A stretch of 64,000 nt of DNA from Phylloscopus collybita (taxonomy: Eukaryota > Chordata > Aves > Passeriformes > Phylloscopidae): NCBI GenBank assembly GCA_027886175.1, contig JAJNNQ010000004.1, forward strand, positions 17,341,501 through 17,405,500. Direction: 5' to 3'. The first letter of the stretch is position 1. Each line of letters begins with the position of its first letter. A model generated the notes under the pieces. That model was not told the origin of the DNA and searched no databases. It worked only from the letters and a program-made list of their open reading frames with translations. Shown piece by piece: positions 47,836-61,045 of the stretch. The translations under genes were made by a program, and so were the position numbers.

Positions 47836-50800
47836 GCACTGCACTCAGCTCCTCTTCAATGACACATGCCAGGAACGCTGCTCCTTAATTAACAACGAGT
47901 TAATTAATGAGCAGCAAAAGTCCAGTGCTCAGAGTTGTTAAAAAAGGGCACTGGAGGAAACATTCTCAACTTTTTTGGCTTCTGGGCTGCTTCTGAGGCA
48001 GGGTTCAGGGCACTGGCACATCTGTAGGCTGGGGAGGAGCAAAAATTTCCCTGCAGGAGAAAATCCTGATGTGGCTTGGATTGTGATCTGCAGAGGACCC
48101 TGATGTGGATGGCAGTAGCAGTTCCCAGCCCTGTGCTGAGCCAGCTGCACTGCTCCGTGTGGGGATGGGGCTATCTGCCTCTGGGGCAGCCCAGCTCTGT
48201 CATCCCACGGGGATGCATTTTGTAGGTTTGGGTTTTTTGCTGGCTCAGCTGCTTGACTCAGTTTAGCAACCCAGGAGCTAAGCACTGTGCTGGGCCAGGG
48301 CAGGGTGTGTAGTGGAGTGGGAGGGTGCCCTAAACCTGCGCCACAACACCCTAAACCTCCATGGAACTGCCTGGAGCTCTGCAGGATCTGTGCTTTTTTT
48401 TTTTTTTCCCCAAGCAGAGCAGCTGGCTATTCCTTTCCCATCCATCCTTGCAATGTCTCTTCTTATTATTCCTTTACTTGTATTGATTTTAGTTCACTGG
48501 AACCTGAATTGCTGGGTGTGTAAATTGCTGGAGTCTGGCTTTCCCATGTGGCTCTGACCTGGGGTGTAGTCCCCGAAACAAAATCCCCCCTGATGTGTCA
48601 AGGCTCCCATGCCAGCCCATCTGTCATGTCCCTTCATCCTTGCACATTCTCCCAAAATGCCCCTGGGTTCTGCTGCTGGCAGGGAGTTTTGGGTGATGCA
48701 TGCTCAGCCCCTGCTATTTGTGCTCTCAGCTACCAGCTTAACCATGGTGATTTACATGGCAACCCGATGAGGCCTGGCATTTCAGTGCCTTTATGCATTT
48801 AGCGGCATCAGCTCCCATGTAATTTAATTGTCTGTGTTTTAAACATAAATCAGCAAACGCGGGCTGGAGCAGAGCAAACTGCTGGCCGGGCACGGCGGCT
48901 GCTCCTGCTGACTGCCCCTCCGGCGAGACACGGCCCGTGCTGGTGCCCCTGCTCCTCAGGGATGCACCACGGAGGAACACGAAGCCATGGGAGTTTCAGC
49001 TGGATGAGCCTCCCCCCGGGGCTCCTGATGTAGGTCAGTGTGGAGCTGAGCCCTGGGAGTGCTCACTCGGGGAGGGGGATCCTGCATCCCCAGCTCTGCA
49101 GCCCCCCAAAGCCCCTTTGGATGTGACACCTGATGGGCTCCCCTTTCCAGGCAGCCTTTGTTTGAACTTGGCCAAAGGGCTCAGAATTCATTAGGCACTG
49201 TGACTAATAGTTGTGACTCAACCAGCCTCATTTCCTGAGGAAATTGGGATAAATGCTTCCCCACAAGTTCATGGAGAGCCGCTCCTCTCAGCAAGGCTTT
49301 GATCACCCAGTGTCAAGTGTTTGGGTTTCACTCCCCTTTCTTTGTGCAGTGGCTCCCTGGTCTGAGCAGGGCGAGAGTAGCACCCGTGCCGCCTGCTGCT
49401 TCCACAGAGCCGGGTGGAAATGTGCCAGCGGTGTGGGAATGAGAACGAGGATGTGCTAATTGGACAGCGTTTGGGCTGGGGGACAGGCTCCCCCTGCACA
49501 CCCCTCGTGCATCCTTGCTGCCACCGGGGGGATTTCTGCCGGCAGATTCCCGCTGCCACAGCTGTGTCCCTGCGAGTGGTGCTGGGAAGCAGCGCCAAAA
49601 TCCTCGAGGGCACTTGGCCCTGCTGTCCTTCCATCCCTGGTAAGCCGCTGTGCTGGCCAAGGCCACTGTTTCCCATCACAGCCAAGGCCAGGGATGAGCT
49701 GCATCTCCCTGCCAGGTCCCTGGGCTGCGGGGAGCAAACAGGGGGGTGATCCCATGCTCGGCAAGTCACAGCTGCAGGCTTGGCCAACTGAGGTGATGCT
49801 TTTCCCAGATATCCCCCACTCTGTCCTGCCTTCAGTCCACTACAGGCACTGTAAAGGTGGGAGGGGAATTGGGATGGAGCTGCTTGTGGGGCCACCCCAG
49901 CAGCCTCTTGTATTTCTCTCCCACTCCCCTCCTTCACCCCTGGCCAACCGTCTCCAGCCCACAGGAGCAAATATCAATGCTGTTTTACCCTTCTTTTGCA
50001 CTCTTCCACAAAGCGTTTTGCAGGCTCTTTGGAATGTATAAATCCTCCCATGCGGGGTAAATCAAGGACCAGAGGGAGGTAAAAAATAACTTAGGGAAAA
50101 AATAAACCTTACACTGCCAGGTCTTAGCAGATGTATGTCAGGGTACACGTTATACTCCTACTAGGTTGGAGCTACGGCAGTAAGGAGCTTCTTTACACCA
50201 GCTTTTTGTAAGCCTTTTTGTATGCCAGTGCTCCCTGCAGTGTAAAGCAGCTTCCCAGAGCAGTTATCCCCTGCAGCAGCACGGCGTCCCCGCGCAGGGC
50301 CGGGGCACGGGGGGCTGGCAGGGCCGTGCTGCAGAGCAGCTGGGCAGGTCCTTGCACACGGGGCTGTCCGGGCGGGGAGCCCAGCTCTGCAGCGACGGGA
50401 GCAGCTCTGCCCGCGCCTGCTGGAGCAGCCTGTGGAGCTGATTACCATAGCTAATTCAGCTCCTCCCTTTTCGACGGAGGAGGGTGGTATTTTGGGATGC
50501 ATCAGGTGAGTCAGGGTGAGCCAGGCGGTGACCTGCGAGCATTCCCACAAACACCTTAGTGGGCTGGGGCCAGGAGGGCACAGGGCAGCTGGTGGCAATT
50601 TATTCCCTTGACGACATCCACAGCCTACAGGCTTGAAGGAAGAATTATCTATTTTTGTGTGCTGGGTTTATGCCCGTGGAAAGACTTGTCTCCTGTCCTT
50701 AACACAGAGCAGTGCAGGAGCATGTGGCTTGTGCAGAGCAGAGTCACTCTGTCTCCCAGGATGGGCTGGAGGTGTGAGAACAGACCTGTGCTAGAAAAAC

Positions 50801-51575
50801 CCTCCCCTTGCTGAGGCTCTGCTCTTCCTGGCTGCTGCCAGCTGAGCCCCTCCTCGGTGGTGCCCCCGGTGCTGCTCCCCCTCCCTTGCAGGAGGGCTGG
50901 GGAAGGTGATGCAGGTGATGCTGCTCCACACCCCGAGGCAGAGGGGCTCTGAGGGAGGAGCAGGGTGGATGCTGGGCAGCTGGGAACTTGGGCATGTGGC
51001 AGTCACAGCAGAAGGATTAACCCTGCCAGAAGTGGGACTGGAGTTCTTGTGGAGCCACTGTTAGGGCAGAAGGAGGTGGCACTGGGTTTTGTACAGGCAC
51101 TCAGGGCTCCAGACAATGTGAGAGTGAGGCAGAACCTTCATCCCCTGACAGACAGTGCTGCCAGTCCCACTTAGAGCAGCTTGTGATCTGGGCTGGCTGT
51201 GGCTGAGGGATGCTCTGAGCCCCAATGTACATCCTCTGTCTCACTGCCCAGGTGGGAGTCAGCTTCCTGACGGAGCCTTTGCTGCAGAGGTCGGGGCTCT
51301 TGCACCCTGGGGAGCACAGGGAGGGTGATGGGCATGGCCCCCCACACAGCCCCACTGGCCCTGGGGCCTGGGCACGCAGCAGAAAACACTCACCAGGCTC
51401 ACTGCTCTTCTCATCCAGCAGCTCCTGGATAATTCACGAGGAGCCTCTGCTGCCTGAATATTTTCCATAATGAACATCGGGTTCATTTTCACACTTTTCT
51501 TCTGCTCTGTTTGTTTTATTTATTTTTGTCATGTGAGATCCACTCTTTGCCTCCTGCTTAGCCCTACCCCGTGCA

Positions 51576-51711
51576 GGCTGTATCCCTGTCCTGGCCAGGT
51601 TGTGTCCCTGGCCAGGCTGTATCCCTGTCCTGAGCGGGCTGTGTCCCTTTCCCGGTTATGTCCCTGTCCTGAGCTGTTTGTGTCCCTGTCCTGGCCAGGT
51701 TGTGTCCCTGT
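51576..51711. repeat. GTGTCCCTGTCCTGG-type minisatellite
   Basis: Irregular array of units of the form GGCTGTATCCCTGTCCTGGC, about six copies of 20-25 bases with indels. It explains the Cys/Pro/Leu repeat in the chance + strand frame at 51470-52099. Confidence 0.75.
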
Positions 51712-54700
51712 TGCTTTGCTGGCTCCTTCCGGAGGTCAGCGCTGGGCTCGCCGTGGGGCAGGGACAGCAAAAGAAGGAAGCAAAGAACCCTGTTCTAAAG
51801 GCCGGGCAGGAAGGCAGGTGGCATCGGGCAGTGAGCATCGGGCAGGAGGACAAAGAGCCGGGAACAATGGGAGCTCCGCGGAGCAGGAACACTCGCCAGC
51901 CTCGTTATCCCCTCTTTGCCTAGAGCCACCCCAGGGTTGTCAAGAGGGAAATTTTATCTCCCGATGGCCCTCAAATGGTGCTGGAGGCTGCATGTGCAGC
52001 CTGAGGAGCAGGTCCCCGGCGAGAGGAGATAAGGTGCAATTCAGGCATTTCACCGGGAAATCTTCCGAGCGGCTCCTGTCCGCAGCGGGACCGTGCTAAG
52101 CTGCTTGGAGGGCGGAGAGACCTGTGCTGGTGAAAGATGACTCTGTCAGGAGTGAAGAAGAGGAAAATAAACCTCTTAGCCAGATGAATTCGGCAGGTCA
52201 GGCGTTGGCTGCCAGCAAATAGAGAGCTAATGACTTGGTTTTTGTCATGTACCAGGCATAACTGTTCCAGGGACCTGCCAGTACGCAGGTGGAGGGCAGG
52301 GGCAGGTTTTATCTTAGCACACTCATATTTAAAGGTGCTACTTTGTGATTATGTCAATTTCTCCTGCTTTTTCCATTCCTCTGTCACTCTGTGATGAGCA
52401 TCTGTTTGTGTCAGAACAAGGAGTTGTTGACGGCACTCGAGCTGAGCTGCTTTGACCTGCACTTCACGATGCACAAAGGCTTTTCTCTTACCGTGATTAG
52501 CTCTGTGGTGCAATATTAGGCTCTGTCTCCCTCCTCAAGTGCTTTTTGCAGTCTGTTAGGTGAGGAGCTTCAAAGAGCTTTGCTGGAGGGTCCTGCGGCT
52601 GTCTGACTCAGATCTGCTGCTGCCCTCATTCCTCCTGGAGCAGGAAATCATCTGATTCACTATGACTCCATCAGAAATGTGCGGAGGGAGAAGAGATGCA
52701 GGGAGAGATTACCGTGTGAAACTAGGAGCCACGGACTGTGCCGTGCTGTTCTGGGTGAGATTGGGTATTTGCAGGAGCAGCAGCAATGCCGTGAGTTAGA
52801 GGAACACGGGAGCAAGGAGTCAGGAGACACAGAGGTGCCTGCAGGGGGCTGGGGGTCACCAGGACTCCTCTCTCTGCCTGCTGCAGGCTGCTGCTTGCTT
52901 CCATCCTGCAGAACAGTTGCTGTGGCCCCTTCTCAGCACTGAACTAGCTGGGAAAGAAATCCAGAAAATCCCAGGCTGTGAAGGTAAACTCTTCAGTGCT
53001 TGAAGGTCCTTCCAAGCTGTTTCATGGACTCCCCCACAGATAGGGATAGTATTTTTCCTTCATGCTAATCCCTTGATTTCATGTCCTTTGAGACTCCAGC
53101 TTTCTGGAAACGTTTATGAAGTGTCTTGTATGAGCCCAGACAACTTTGGGCTTTGCCACTGTCATCTGAGCTCCTGCTGCCACATGGAGCAGAGCACAGG
53201 GTGCCCACGGGCTGAGGTCCCACTGGGCAGAGGCACTGACTCACCCTAGAACCCGAGCTTCAGCACAAATTTTTGGACTTGGATATCACACAGTGAAGGT
53301 GTGTGGGCACAGTGACCTCACAGGGACCACTCTTCCCTCACTAATGTGTGACCAGATAATTAGTCTCATCTCTTCCCAACTCTTTGGTAGAAATCTGAGA
53401 AGGAAAGCCTTTCCTTCCATCCCTTTTCTTTGATAATTAATTAAATAAATAGAACCCCTGAGCAAATGAAATGTCATTTCCCATCCAGGCAAATACATTT
53501 GGGTTAGAAATCTAGGTCAGAATGTAAATTATCTTGCTGACTTCTTGAAGGTGAAGTCCCTGAAATGCACTCAATTTAACTGAAATTGGGGATTTCCCAG
53601 TTTTTGCAAGCACTTTATTTTCCTTCTAATGAATACAAGGAAAAAACTTTTCTGAAACTGCCAGGGGATACAATCTATCTCAAATGGCTGTAATATTGTC
53701 TAATAAAATAAACCTTAACAACCCATGCCTTATGCTCTTAGAGGCTCTATTTTAAGCATGGCATGTAGGGTGTTAAATTTGGTGGAAAATCTGACCAGAA
53801 GTCAGAAAACCAACTGTATTTTTTCAAGACTGCTGCTTGACAAAGGGACTTTCATTTTTGCTGCCACAGAGAAGAGGCACCTGTGGGTGCCCCTCACGCA
53901 GGGCCAGGGGGGCACAGAGCATCTCCCAGTGCTGGTGGCACCTCCCCATGCCAAGCTGTGAGCATCAGGCACAGCTGCATGGAAAGGTGGAGGGACAGGG
54001 ACAGTTTTCCCAGTGCTCCCATCCCCTGGATACTGCCCTCCCCTCCCAGCCTGCCCAGTTTAGCCCTAGGTGGGCCACCAGTGGAAGGGAGCACAGGAGG
54101 GAACACACAAATTCAGTCCTGTGTTTGAAAGGAAAAGACAAACTTCCAGTATTACACTGGGGCTGAAACCATTTGGACAGCAAAAACTGCATCAGCACTA
54201 TAAGTTATTTGTTGGAAGGTACAACCAGGAACACCAGCTGCAATCAGTTCTGAGGAATTCTATGGCAGGAGTTCTCTGCTCTCACTGCCCCCTCCCACCT
54301 CTTATCCAGGGAATTAAATCCTTGAGTGTTTCTATTTACCACACAGTCAGTGTTTGTTTGTCTCAGTGTTAACATTTCCTTTCTTTTTTGTCTTTAATCA
54401 GCTGCAATTATTCACTTATATTCATGGGTAGCACTAATATAAAAATAGGTGCATTATGAATATTAAACTCCTGCAAACAAAGCCCTGAATTAGATGATTT
54501 GTGTGCTCTGTTTACGTAGGTTTTTCTGCTTGGAGTATGCAGTGAGCCATATATTTTTCCTCTTCTTTTCTCTTTCACGTGATATAAACCCTGAAGGGTT
54601 CACAGGGGAAAGGAGATGGGGGAATTCTGGTGTCCTCTGAACATTCCTGTGAGGTGCTGCTTACAGTGGGGGAGTCTGCAAAGACGAGCTTTAAATTGCC

Positions 54701-57443
54701 TTAAATCTGGATTTCAGCTGGGAGACCGAGGGCAAAACGCCTGCTGCTGCCCTGCCCTGCCCAGAGAGAGGATGTCTTGGTTAGTTCCCATGCCTGAGCC
54801 CTGCCCAGGGGAGAGCCAGGCTCCTCACCTCCCCAAAGACATGGCAGAAGCATCAGTCCCTGGGCATCCTGCCTGCATTTTCAGGAAGTCTGATTTTTGA
54901 GGCTACTCTCACACCCACACCTTCATTGTGGTTTCCCACAAGGAACTCACATCATCCCTGGGCTGGGGCCATTGTTGAGTGTGGGGCTTTACAGGATGGA
55001 AGTTTTTTTTTCCTCTAGATCACTAGGAGACAGAGTGGGATACCTGGGACCGGACTTTAGGAAATCTAGGGTCTCTCCCTTCTGCTATGAGGCACACCAC
55101 CCTCATGTGCTCCCATTGTTGGTGCACTGGGTAGAACTTGGACCTGCTGCTGTTGCCTTTGACCAGGGCTGCTGCCCTTACTCCCCTGGAATGCTCTTGT
55201 GGGAAGAGTCAGGTTTAGGCACCAGCTTTGTCTTTGTCCTCTTCTGCCTCAGATTCCCTTGGGTTTGTTGAAGGGAGGCTGGGAGGCAGTGCCACAGTCT
55301 GCTGATGCTGCCATTGCTCATGTCCCATGTCTTTGTCTGGGTGGCTGGCTCTTTACATTTTTAATGGTATTTTGTATTGCTTTTCTTGTACTGCTCCTGG
55401 ATATTTTGCAGCCTGCATCTTTGTGGATGGATGCAATGAATCAATAGCGAATAATAATCTGAGTCTAGAGGGAACAGAGTTTGCAAAGCAACTCACCATT
55501 CACACTTGCTGGAAGCATGGTGAGAAATCACCAGCATAAGGCTGAGTAGAGAGAAAATTACCTGGGAGAGGGACAAGAAAGAAATCCAATCTCTGAAAAT
55601 GAAAATAGATTTTTTTAAAGTGCTGTGTAAAATTATACATTTAATTCTTTCTCTTTTAGCATCAAACCTTACAGCAGATTGTGCCACAGCAGCTTCCTTG
55701 CTGTTCCCTTTTGCTGACTCTCAGGAGCCAGGGTGTTAGCCAGTTATTTTTCCCAGTACTGCTACAGTTTTCTATCTTGTTCCTTAAAGGATTTTATTTG
55801 GGAGGCTTTTAAATCACTGCAGTCATCTGGGGTGACCGGTGCCTTTGCCATTTAGGACCTGCAGGTTGTACCAAGGGGAAGGCTGCCATCCTCAGCTGGG
55901 CTCTGCACAGCCCTTGACACCAGCTCATTCCTGGGGCTGTGCCTTCCACCACTGCTCCTCCTGGAGCTGAAGATGGACTGTGCCTCTCAGGCTGCTGTGC
56001 CCTGATGAATGTCCCTGGTGTAAATAAAATCTGTTCCAGGGTCTTGAGCTGCTGTCCATGTTTATCCCCTCTCCCTGCTGCTGCCCACTCTCCAGCCGGG
56101 ACGATTGTCTCAATCTATCACAATTACCAAGAGGCTTCAGCTAAATAACTTCGTAAAGATCCACTGGGAAAATTCATTGGTTTGAGATCTTAGAAATAGA
56201 TTTTATTTACAAAGAATCCTAGGAAAGAGCTGGGCCCTTGTGCCTGTGCTCGTGGGCAGCTCAGCCCCATCAGACAGGCTGTCTCTGCCCTGTGGTCCCC
56301 CAGTCCTCATCACCCACCAGCACTGGGAAACTTGAAAATCTTCTTGGATGAGGATTCAATAAGAGAATGGTTTGAGTTAGAAGGGACCTTAAAGATCACC
56401 TAGTTCCAGCCCTTCCACACCTGTCCTGACAGGATCACAGAGGGAGGTTTAACCCCACCTTTGCTGAGAATAAAGGGATAGGAGGGGTTTTGTGTCCTGG
56501 ATGATTTGACAGCAGTGCTTCTACCCTGGGCAAAGTTTTCCAGAGCCTTTGCTGTCTGGACTGCCCGTACTCCATTTTCAGGACTAATGTTAGCATGGGA
56601 GGGCTGGCCAGAGATAGGATCGTGTTAGGGCAACATAACAAATCACCTGCTGTCAGCAGGGCCCTGATACCCGGTGTGGATGTGCTCTTCCCAGTGATCT
56701 TTCACTGACATTTAAACTAAGCCGTTTTGAGGATTTAAGAGCAGTCATAGCAGGTCATAGCAAAGGGCCAGCCAGCCTGGGAGGGGCTCTGGCCACAGCC
56801 CTGGGAAGAGCGTAGGAAGAGGCAGAGCTGCCCCGCTGCCTCCCTGAGGGCTCTCACCACCCCCAGCACTGCGGTGGGCTGGAGGGGCTGGAAAGGGATG
56901 GGATGGAAGGGGTTGGGTTGGGATTCTTCAGCCCACAAGGGAATTTTCTCCTACTCATTTCCTGTCTTTTCTTGAACTCAAGTAAATTTTAATCATCTGT
57001 AAAGTCCTGTGGTGAGATATTTCAAAGCTTAACCCCATGCTGGGCTTAGGGAAGTTTCCTGGTTCAGTATTTGATGTTCTGTGGATCATTTCTGCCATGG
57101 TTTGGGGTGTAAATACGTAGCAGAGGATGTGCTCCCCTATCCTAGCCCACATTCATGGGCTCAGCAGGGCTGTGGCTCCTAAATCCCACACATTTTGGTG
57201 CCTAAACCCTGTGCATTCCAGGAGGCTTCATACATGGGGTGAGGAGCAGCAAGCACCCAGCGGGTACAGTGAGATGCCCGTTCCCTTCCCACCATGTTTG
57301 ACTGGATCACTGCGTGCTGCTGTGGGTGTACTGGTCAGAACCAGGGCTGAACCCGCCCCATCCTTGCTGCCAAGTGCCCAGGCAGAGTGGCAGACAGAGG
57401 GGATAATCATTTGTAAAAAATTATGTGAGTGGTGGTAGCTGGA
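51712..57443. other. Intergenic, no gene seen
   Basis: Unique DNA with AT-rich stretches at 53400-53730, 54380-54560 and 55530-55680, and a CR1 fragment at 56362-56425. No exon or RNA gene is recognised. Confidence 0.6.
56362..56425 (-). mobile_element. Short CR1 LINE 3'-end fragment
   Basis: GAGAATGGTTTGAGTTAGAA, then 'gggaccttaaagatcaccta', 'gttccagcccttcc' is the reverse complement of the last part of a CR1. Only about 65 bases remain. Confidence 0.7.
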
Positions 57444-57470
57444 TCAATGGTGCTTGTTTAGCACCATTGA
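57444..57470. repeat. Perfect 11-bp inverted repeat, 5-nt loop
   Basis: TCAATGGTGCT at 57444-57454, loop TGTTT, and AGCACCATTGA at 57460-57470. No T-run follows and no gene flanks it. Confidence 0.85.
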
Positions 57471-58757
57471 GGGAACATGGCTGGCCACTCTCTGGAAGGG
57501 AGTTGTGCATGCTCTGTCAGGGACAGTGCTTGTTCCAAGAACTGAAGGCCAATTAGGCTTCCTTCACCCCTTCCCATGTCACTGCAATTAACTCTCTCTG
57601 TGCTGAGTGTGAGGGGCACTGAGTCTGGACACGGTCTGGGGCCTGGCTCTGCTGGGCAGGGCTGCTCAGAGTGGGGCTCCTGCTGCCTCTTCCCTGCTGG
57701 ATGGACCTTCCTTCCCCTGCTAATTTAAATATGATAATCTTCGTTTAGCTACTGCATGCAAATCCCTGAATATCATAATTTTGATTGCCTCTCTGGCAGT
57801 TTAAAGGATTATATCAAGGTTATTTTTAGCCCAGATCATTTCCTTGATCTGATTTCCAGGCTGTGCCCAGAAGGAGTGTGAGGCAGGTGGGATGCAGAGG
57901 GAAGCCGTGGGGGCTGAGCATACCAGGCGAGGCTGCAGCCACAGAGGGGGGAGAAGGAGAGGCCTCCAGGGTGTAGGCAGAGAATTTCCATCTCGTGGAG
58001 AGCTATGAGTTGCATCATTGCAGCACAGCTGGGCCTGCAGAGGTGGACTTGGTGCTGCAAAGTGGTCCCTCACCTCCCCTTGGGTCTGGCAAAAAAACTC
58101 TGCGATTTTCTTCGCCTCCCTCTCAGAGCAGTTTAGGACAGACAGGAGGTGCAGGGCACCCTTTGGCAGCTCTACCTGCCTTTCAAGCATCTGTCCTCTC
58201 TCCTCCACCTCCATCCAGCTGGCACAAGGTCCCCAGGCTCTCTCCTCCTTCCCAGCCTGAGGAGGAGCGTTGTCCCCAGTGCTTCAAAGGCAGCATCAGT
58301 GGCACAGCAAGCCCCCTTGCTCCTTTCACTGAGGGATTTAGCTAATGCTCTCTCCAATCCATTTTGCTTCCCTGCAGCTTAGCGTGGATTTCCATCACCA
58401 TCTCCTCAGCCCACTTAGGGTGTGCAGCCCTCTGCCACCCCAGAGGCTCAACCCCTCCTGTGCTGAGGGCTCCTCAGGGCCCAGGCAGGGCCAAGGGTGC
58501 CGAGCACCAGGTAAGCACATTGTGGAACAACTCCAAAGCCAAGAGGAGGAGTTTAAAACAGAGAAAAGCTCTGTGATGGCATGTTTAGGCTCCAGAAACC
58601 CTGCTCACCCCTCCTGTGTGTCTGCACATCCTGGGGGGCTGTGGATGGGGAGCCCACGGAGGAGCAGCCGTGTGGCAGCACCAGCTGCGCCATCGGTCCC
58701 AGTGATGGCTCTCAGGCTGGTGAGCCTTCCCTGGTGATGGAGCAGGAGGTCTGGATT

Positions 58758-58812
58758 CATCAGTCATGTCACATTACATTATGTGATGCAAGGCAACATG
58801 GCATGACTGATG
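58758..58812. repeat. Nested inverted repeats
   Basis: Outer arms CATCAGTCATG (58758-58768) and CATGACTGATG (58802-58812) are perfect 11-bp complements. Inside, TCACAT (58769-58774) and ATGTGA (58781-58786) form a second stem with a 6-nt loop. Confidence 0.8.
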
Positions 58813-60981
58813 CAACCCAACGTTAAATGTCATAGAGCAATGGATCAGCTCAAGGCTACGGTAATTTTATGTGCCCATTTAATCTGGTATTTAAAAACAA
58901 ACACTCATAGCAATCTGCATCACACGCTACATTTTGCAAAATTGAGCAGCAAATCTGTACCAACCAAATTATATAATTCTGTCATCTCTCAACCTCATGT
59001 ACATGTGTGTAAACACTGCAGTCAGGTTTAAATTGGTGTCTGACTTCCCTCTCACTCCATGAGCAGCACCACTGCTGTTACAGACTGCCCAAGGATGGGG
59101 CATCCACCCCTCAGCCAGTGCTGTAGGCAGGTGCTGGGGCATGTCCCACTCTGGTATTCACCACCTCCAGTTGGGCTGCCACTCTCACCACCTGCAGATT
59201 TGCCACCACCCAGTGCAGGCAAATCAGCCAGGCTGGTTTAGATCAGTCTTGCACTCTTGAGCTGAAAATGATGAAGGGTTTTGCCTGGAGGTCATTTTAG
59301 GTGTGCTTGCTGAGCTAAGGTGAGAGCAGGCATGGGGGACGAGGTTGTGCCCCTGTGGCACAGCTGCACCCACAGCTGTCTGCAGCTGCACAGAATTCCT
59401 GTGCTTCCCTCTCCCTCCTGGATGCATCTGCCCTGAGTCCCATGGCACAGGCTCTTCTGCAGACTCAGTCTTGCTGTCTTTCAAAGCATCTTGGTCTTTT
59501 GAAAGGGAGAAGCCTCCTGTGTTGTTTTTTCTCCCAGCTCTGTGTCTGCATGGCCTTGCTCTGTCTGCACTCAGGGAAAAGAAAAAAAAATCCCTTAAGT
59601 GCTTGCTTACTCCAGTCAAAATGAGGGAAACACTTTGACACGAGCTGAATTTTAAGCAGTTGCTTCAGGGCTGTCCTGGGATGCTTTCCCAGACCAGAAC
59701 CATGGCAGTCCTCTCCAGAGCAGGGACCATTTCTGCTTTTAATGGCCAGAGCAACAATAATGGTAATTGATGTTTCCCCAGCCTGTCGTAGCACCGTCAG
59801 CTTTTATGACCAAAGGAGGTACTCTGGTCCTTTTGCCTTGTCGGGCTCCTCTGCTGTGTCCCTGTGCTGGGACAGGAGGGCACTGACTCTGGATGCAGGT
59901 TCCCACTGCCTACCCTGCCCAGCCTGCTGGGCAGTGATCCCTGACTGGGAATGCTGCTTTTCCTTAAAGGAAGAAAAAAAAAAAAATAGTTAAACCAAAC
60001 CAGAGGAGTGGACCCGCGTGTCCTGCCAGGTGTCCCTGCATGTGTGGGTGTTTTCTGGTGGCAAGTGCTGAAGACCTGCCACTGGCATCAACCCATGTGG
60101 ATTCCTGCTCGTTCCATCCCCAGTCTCTCACCATTTCAGCTCTTGGTGTGCTTTGCAGGGCTTGTGTCTGCATTTGCAAAACACCCTCATGTCAGAGCAT
60201 CCCCTTTCCAACCACAGATGGCCTGTTGAGGTCTGGAGGCTGGCAGACTTGGGAAAGTACGGGCTTTCCCATCAGAAACTCTCCCTTCCAAGGCTGGGTG
60301 TTCCCTAGATAGCGTGGCTGGGGCAGGATAGCTCAGCACAGCACAAATGAGAGCCAGGCTGAGCTCAGACAGTGCCAGGCAGGCTGGCTGCTGAGCTGGG
60401 ATCTGTGTTTGTGCACAGACCTTTCCACAGGGGGCTGTGTTTTGCAGCATTCGCCAGGCGTTTTTCCCTTTAATTTCTGAAGCTGACTGGCAGGGTGCAG
60501 CCAGGTAGGGATCCAGAGCTGGGTTGGAGCAAGCAGCTCCAGAGAGGCTCTGCAGCAGCCGACAGCACAGCCAGACACCGTGGCTGTCTGCAGGGTGTGT
60601 GCTCAGCAAAAACATCTCCAGGGCTCTGGAGGTGGGGGAAACAGGTAAATGCTTGCAGCCTCGGAAGTCTGTTTTTACATCTTGAATCAGAAACATGCAA
60701 TGAAAAATTCATATTTCAGTTCAGATCTTATTTTTGGCTTAAGATCAGAAAAAAAAAGTTAAGTGGGGAATCTAATGTGCATTTATATTTGCGTAACTCG
60801 CTAGCAGTGGAACTGCTTTGTGTCTCACACAGCTCATGCCAAAGTGAAGGATTTGCTCTTTCATTTTCAGCCTGGGGTGAAATTTTACAGTTGAGATTAT
60901 AGGATCCTGAAAATAATTGTTGCCCCAACCTTAACTCTTACATTATAAATGAGGATGCATCATACTCAGCATGACTGGGAA

Positions 60982-61045
60982 TTACAGAAATTAAGGATGA
61001 AAAAGACCTCATCTTCCAGCCAGTGTAGGATTATTTTGTATGGTT
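60982..61045 (-). mobile_element. Possible ancient CR1-like fragment
   Basis: 'attacagaaattaaggatga' followed by 'aaaagacctcatcttccagc' and 'cagtgtaggattattttgta' resembles the reverse complement of old CR1 ends ('gaaaagacct', 'ccagtgcaggattgtt'). Tentative. Confidence 0.35.

Larger units (their letters stand above)
42441..51575. other. Intergenic, no gene seen
   Basis: Contains T29 (42576-42604) and A37 (43299-43335) runs, AT-rich unique blocks at 42840-43110 and 44390-45060, a possible old CR1 piece (44717-44800), a loose CT-rich repeat at 47750-47835 and a GC-rich patch at 50280-50430. Frames such as 49269-49970 (- strand) have no recognisable domain or splice context. Confidence 0.6.

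Noticed and set aside
49269..49970. 233-codon - strand frame
   Set aside because: Overlapping long frames on both strands in GC-rich text, no domain, and no convincing splice chain.
51470..52099. 209-codon + strand frame with Cys-Pro repeats
   Set aside because: The repeats come from the minisatellite at 51576-51711, not from a protein family.
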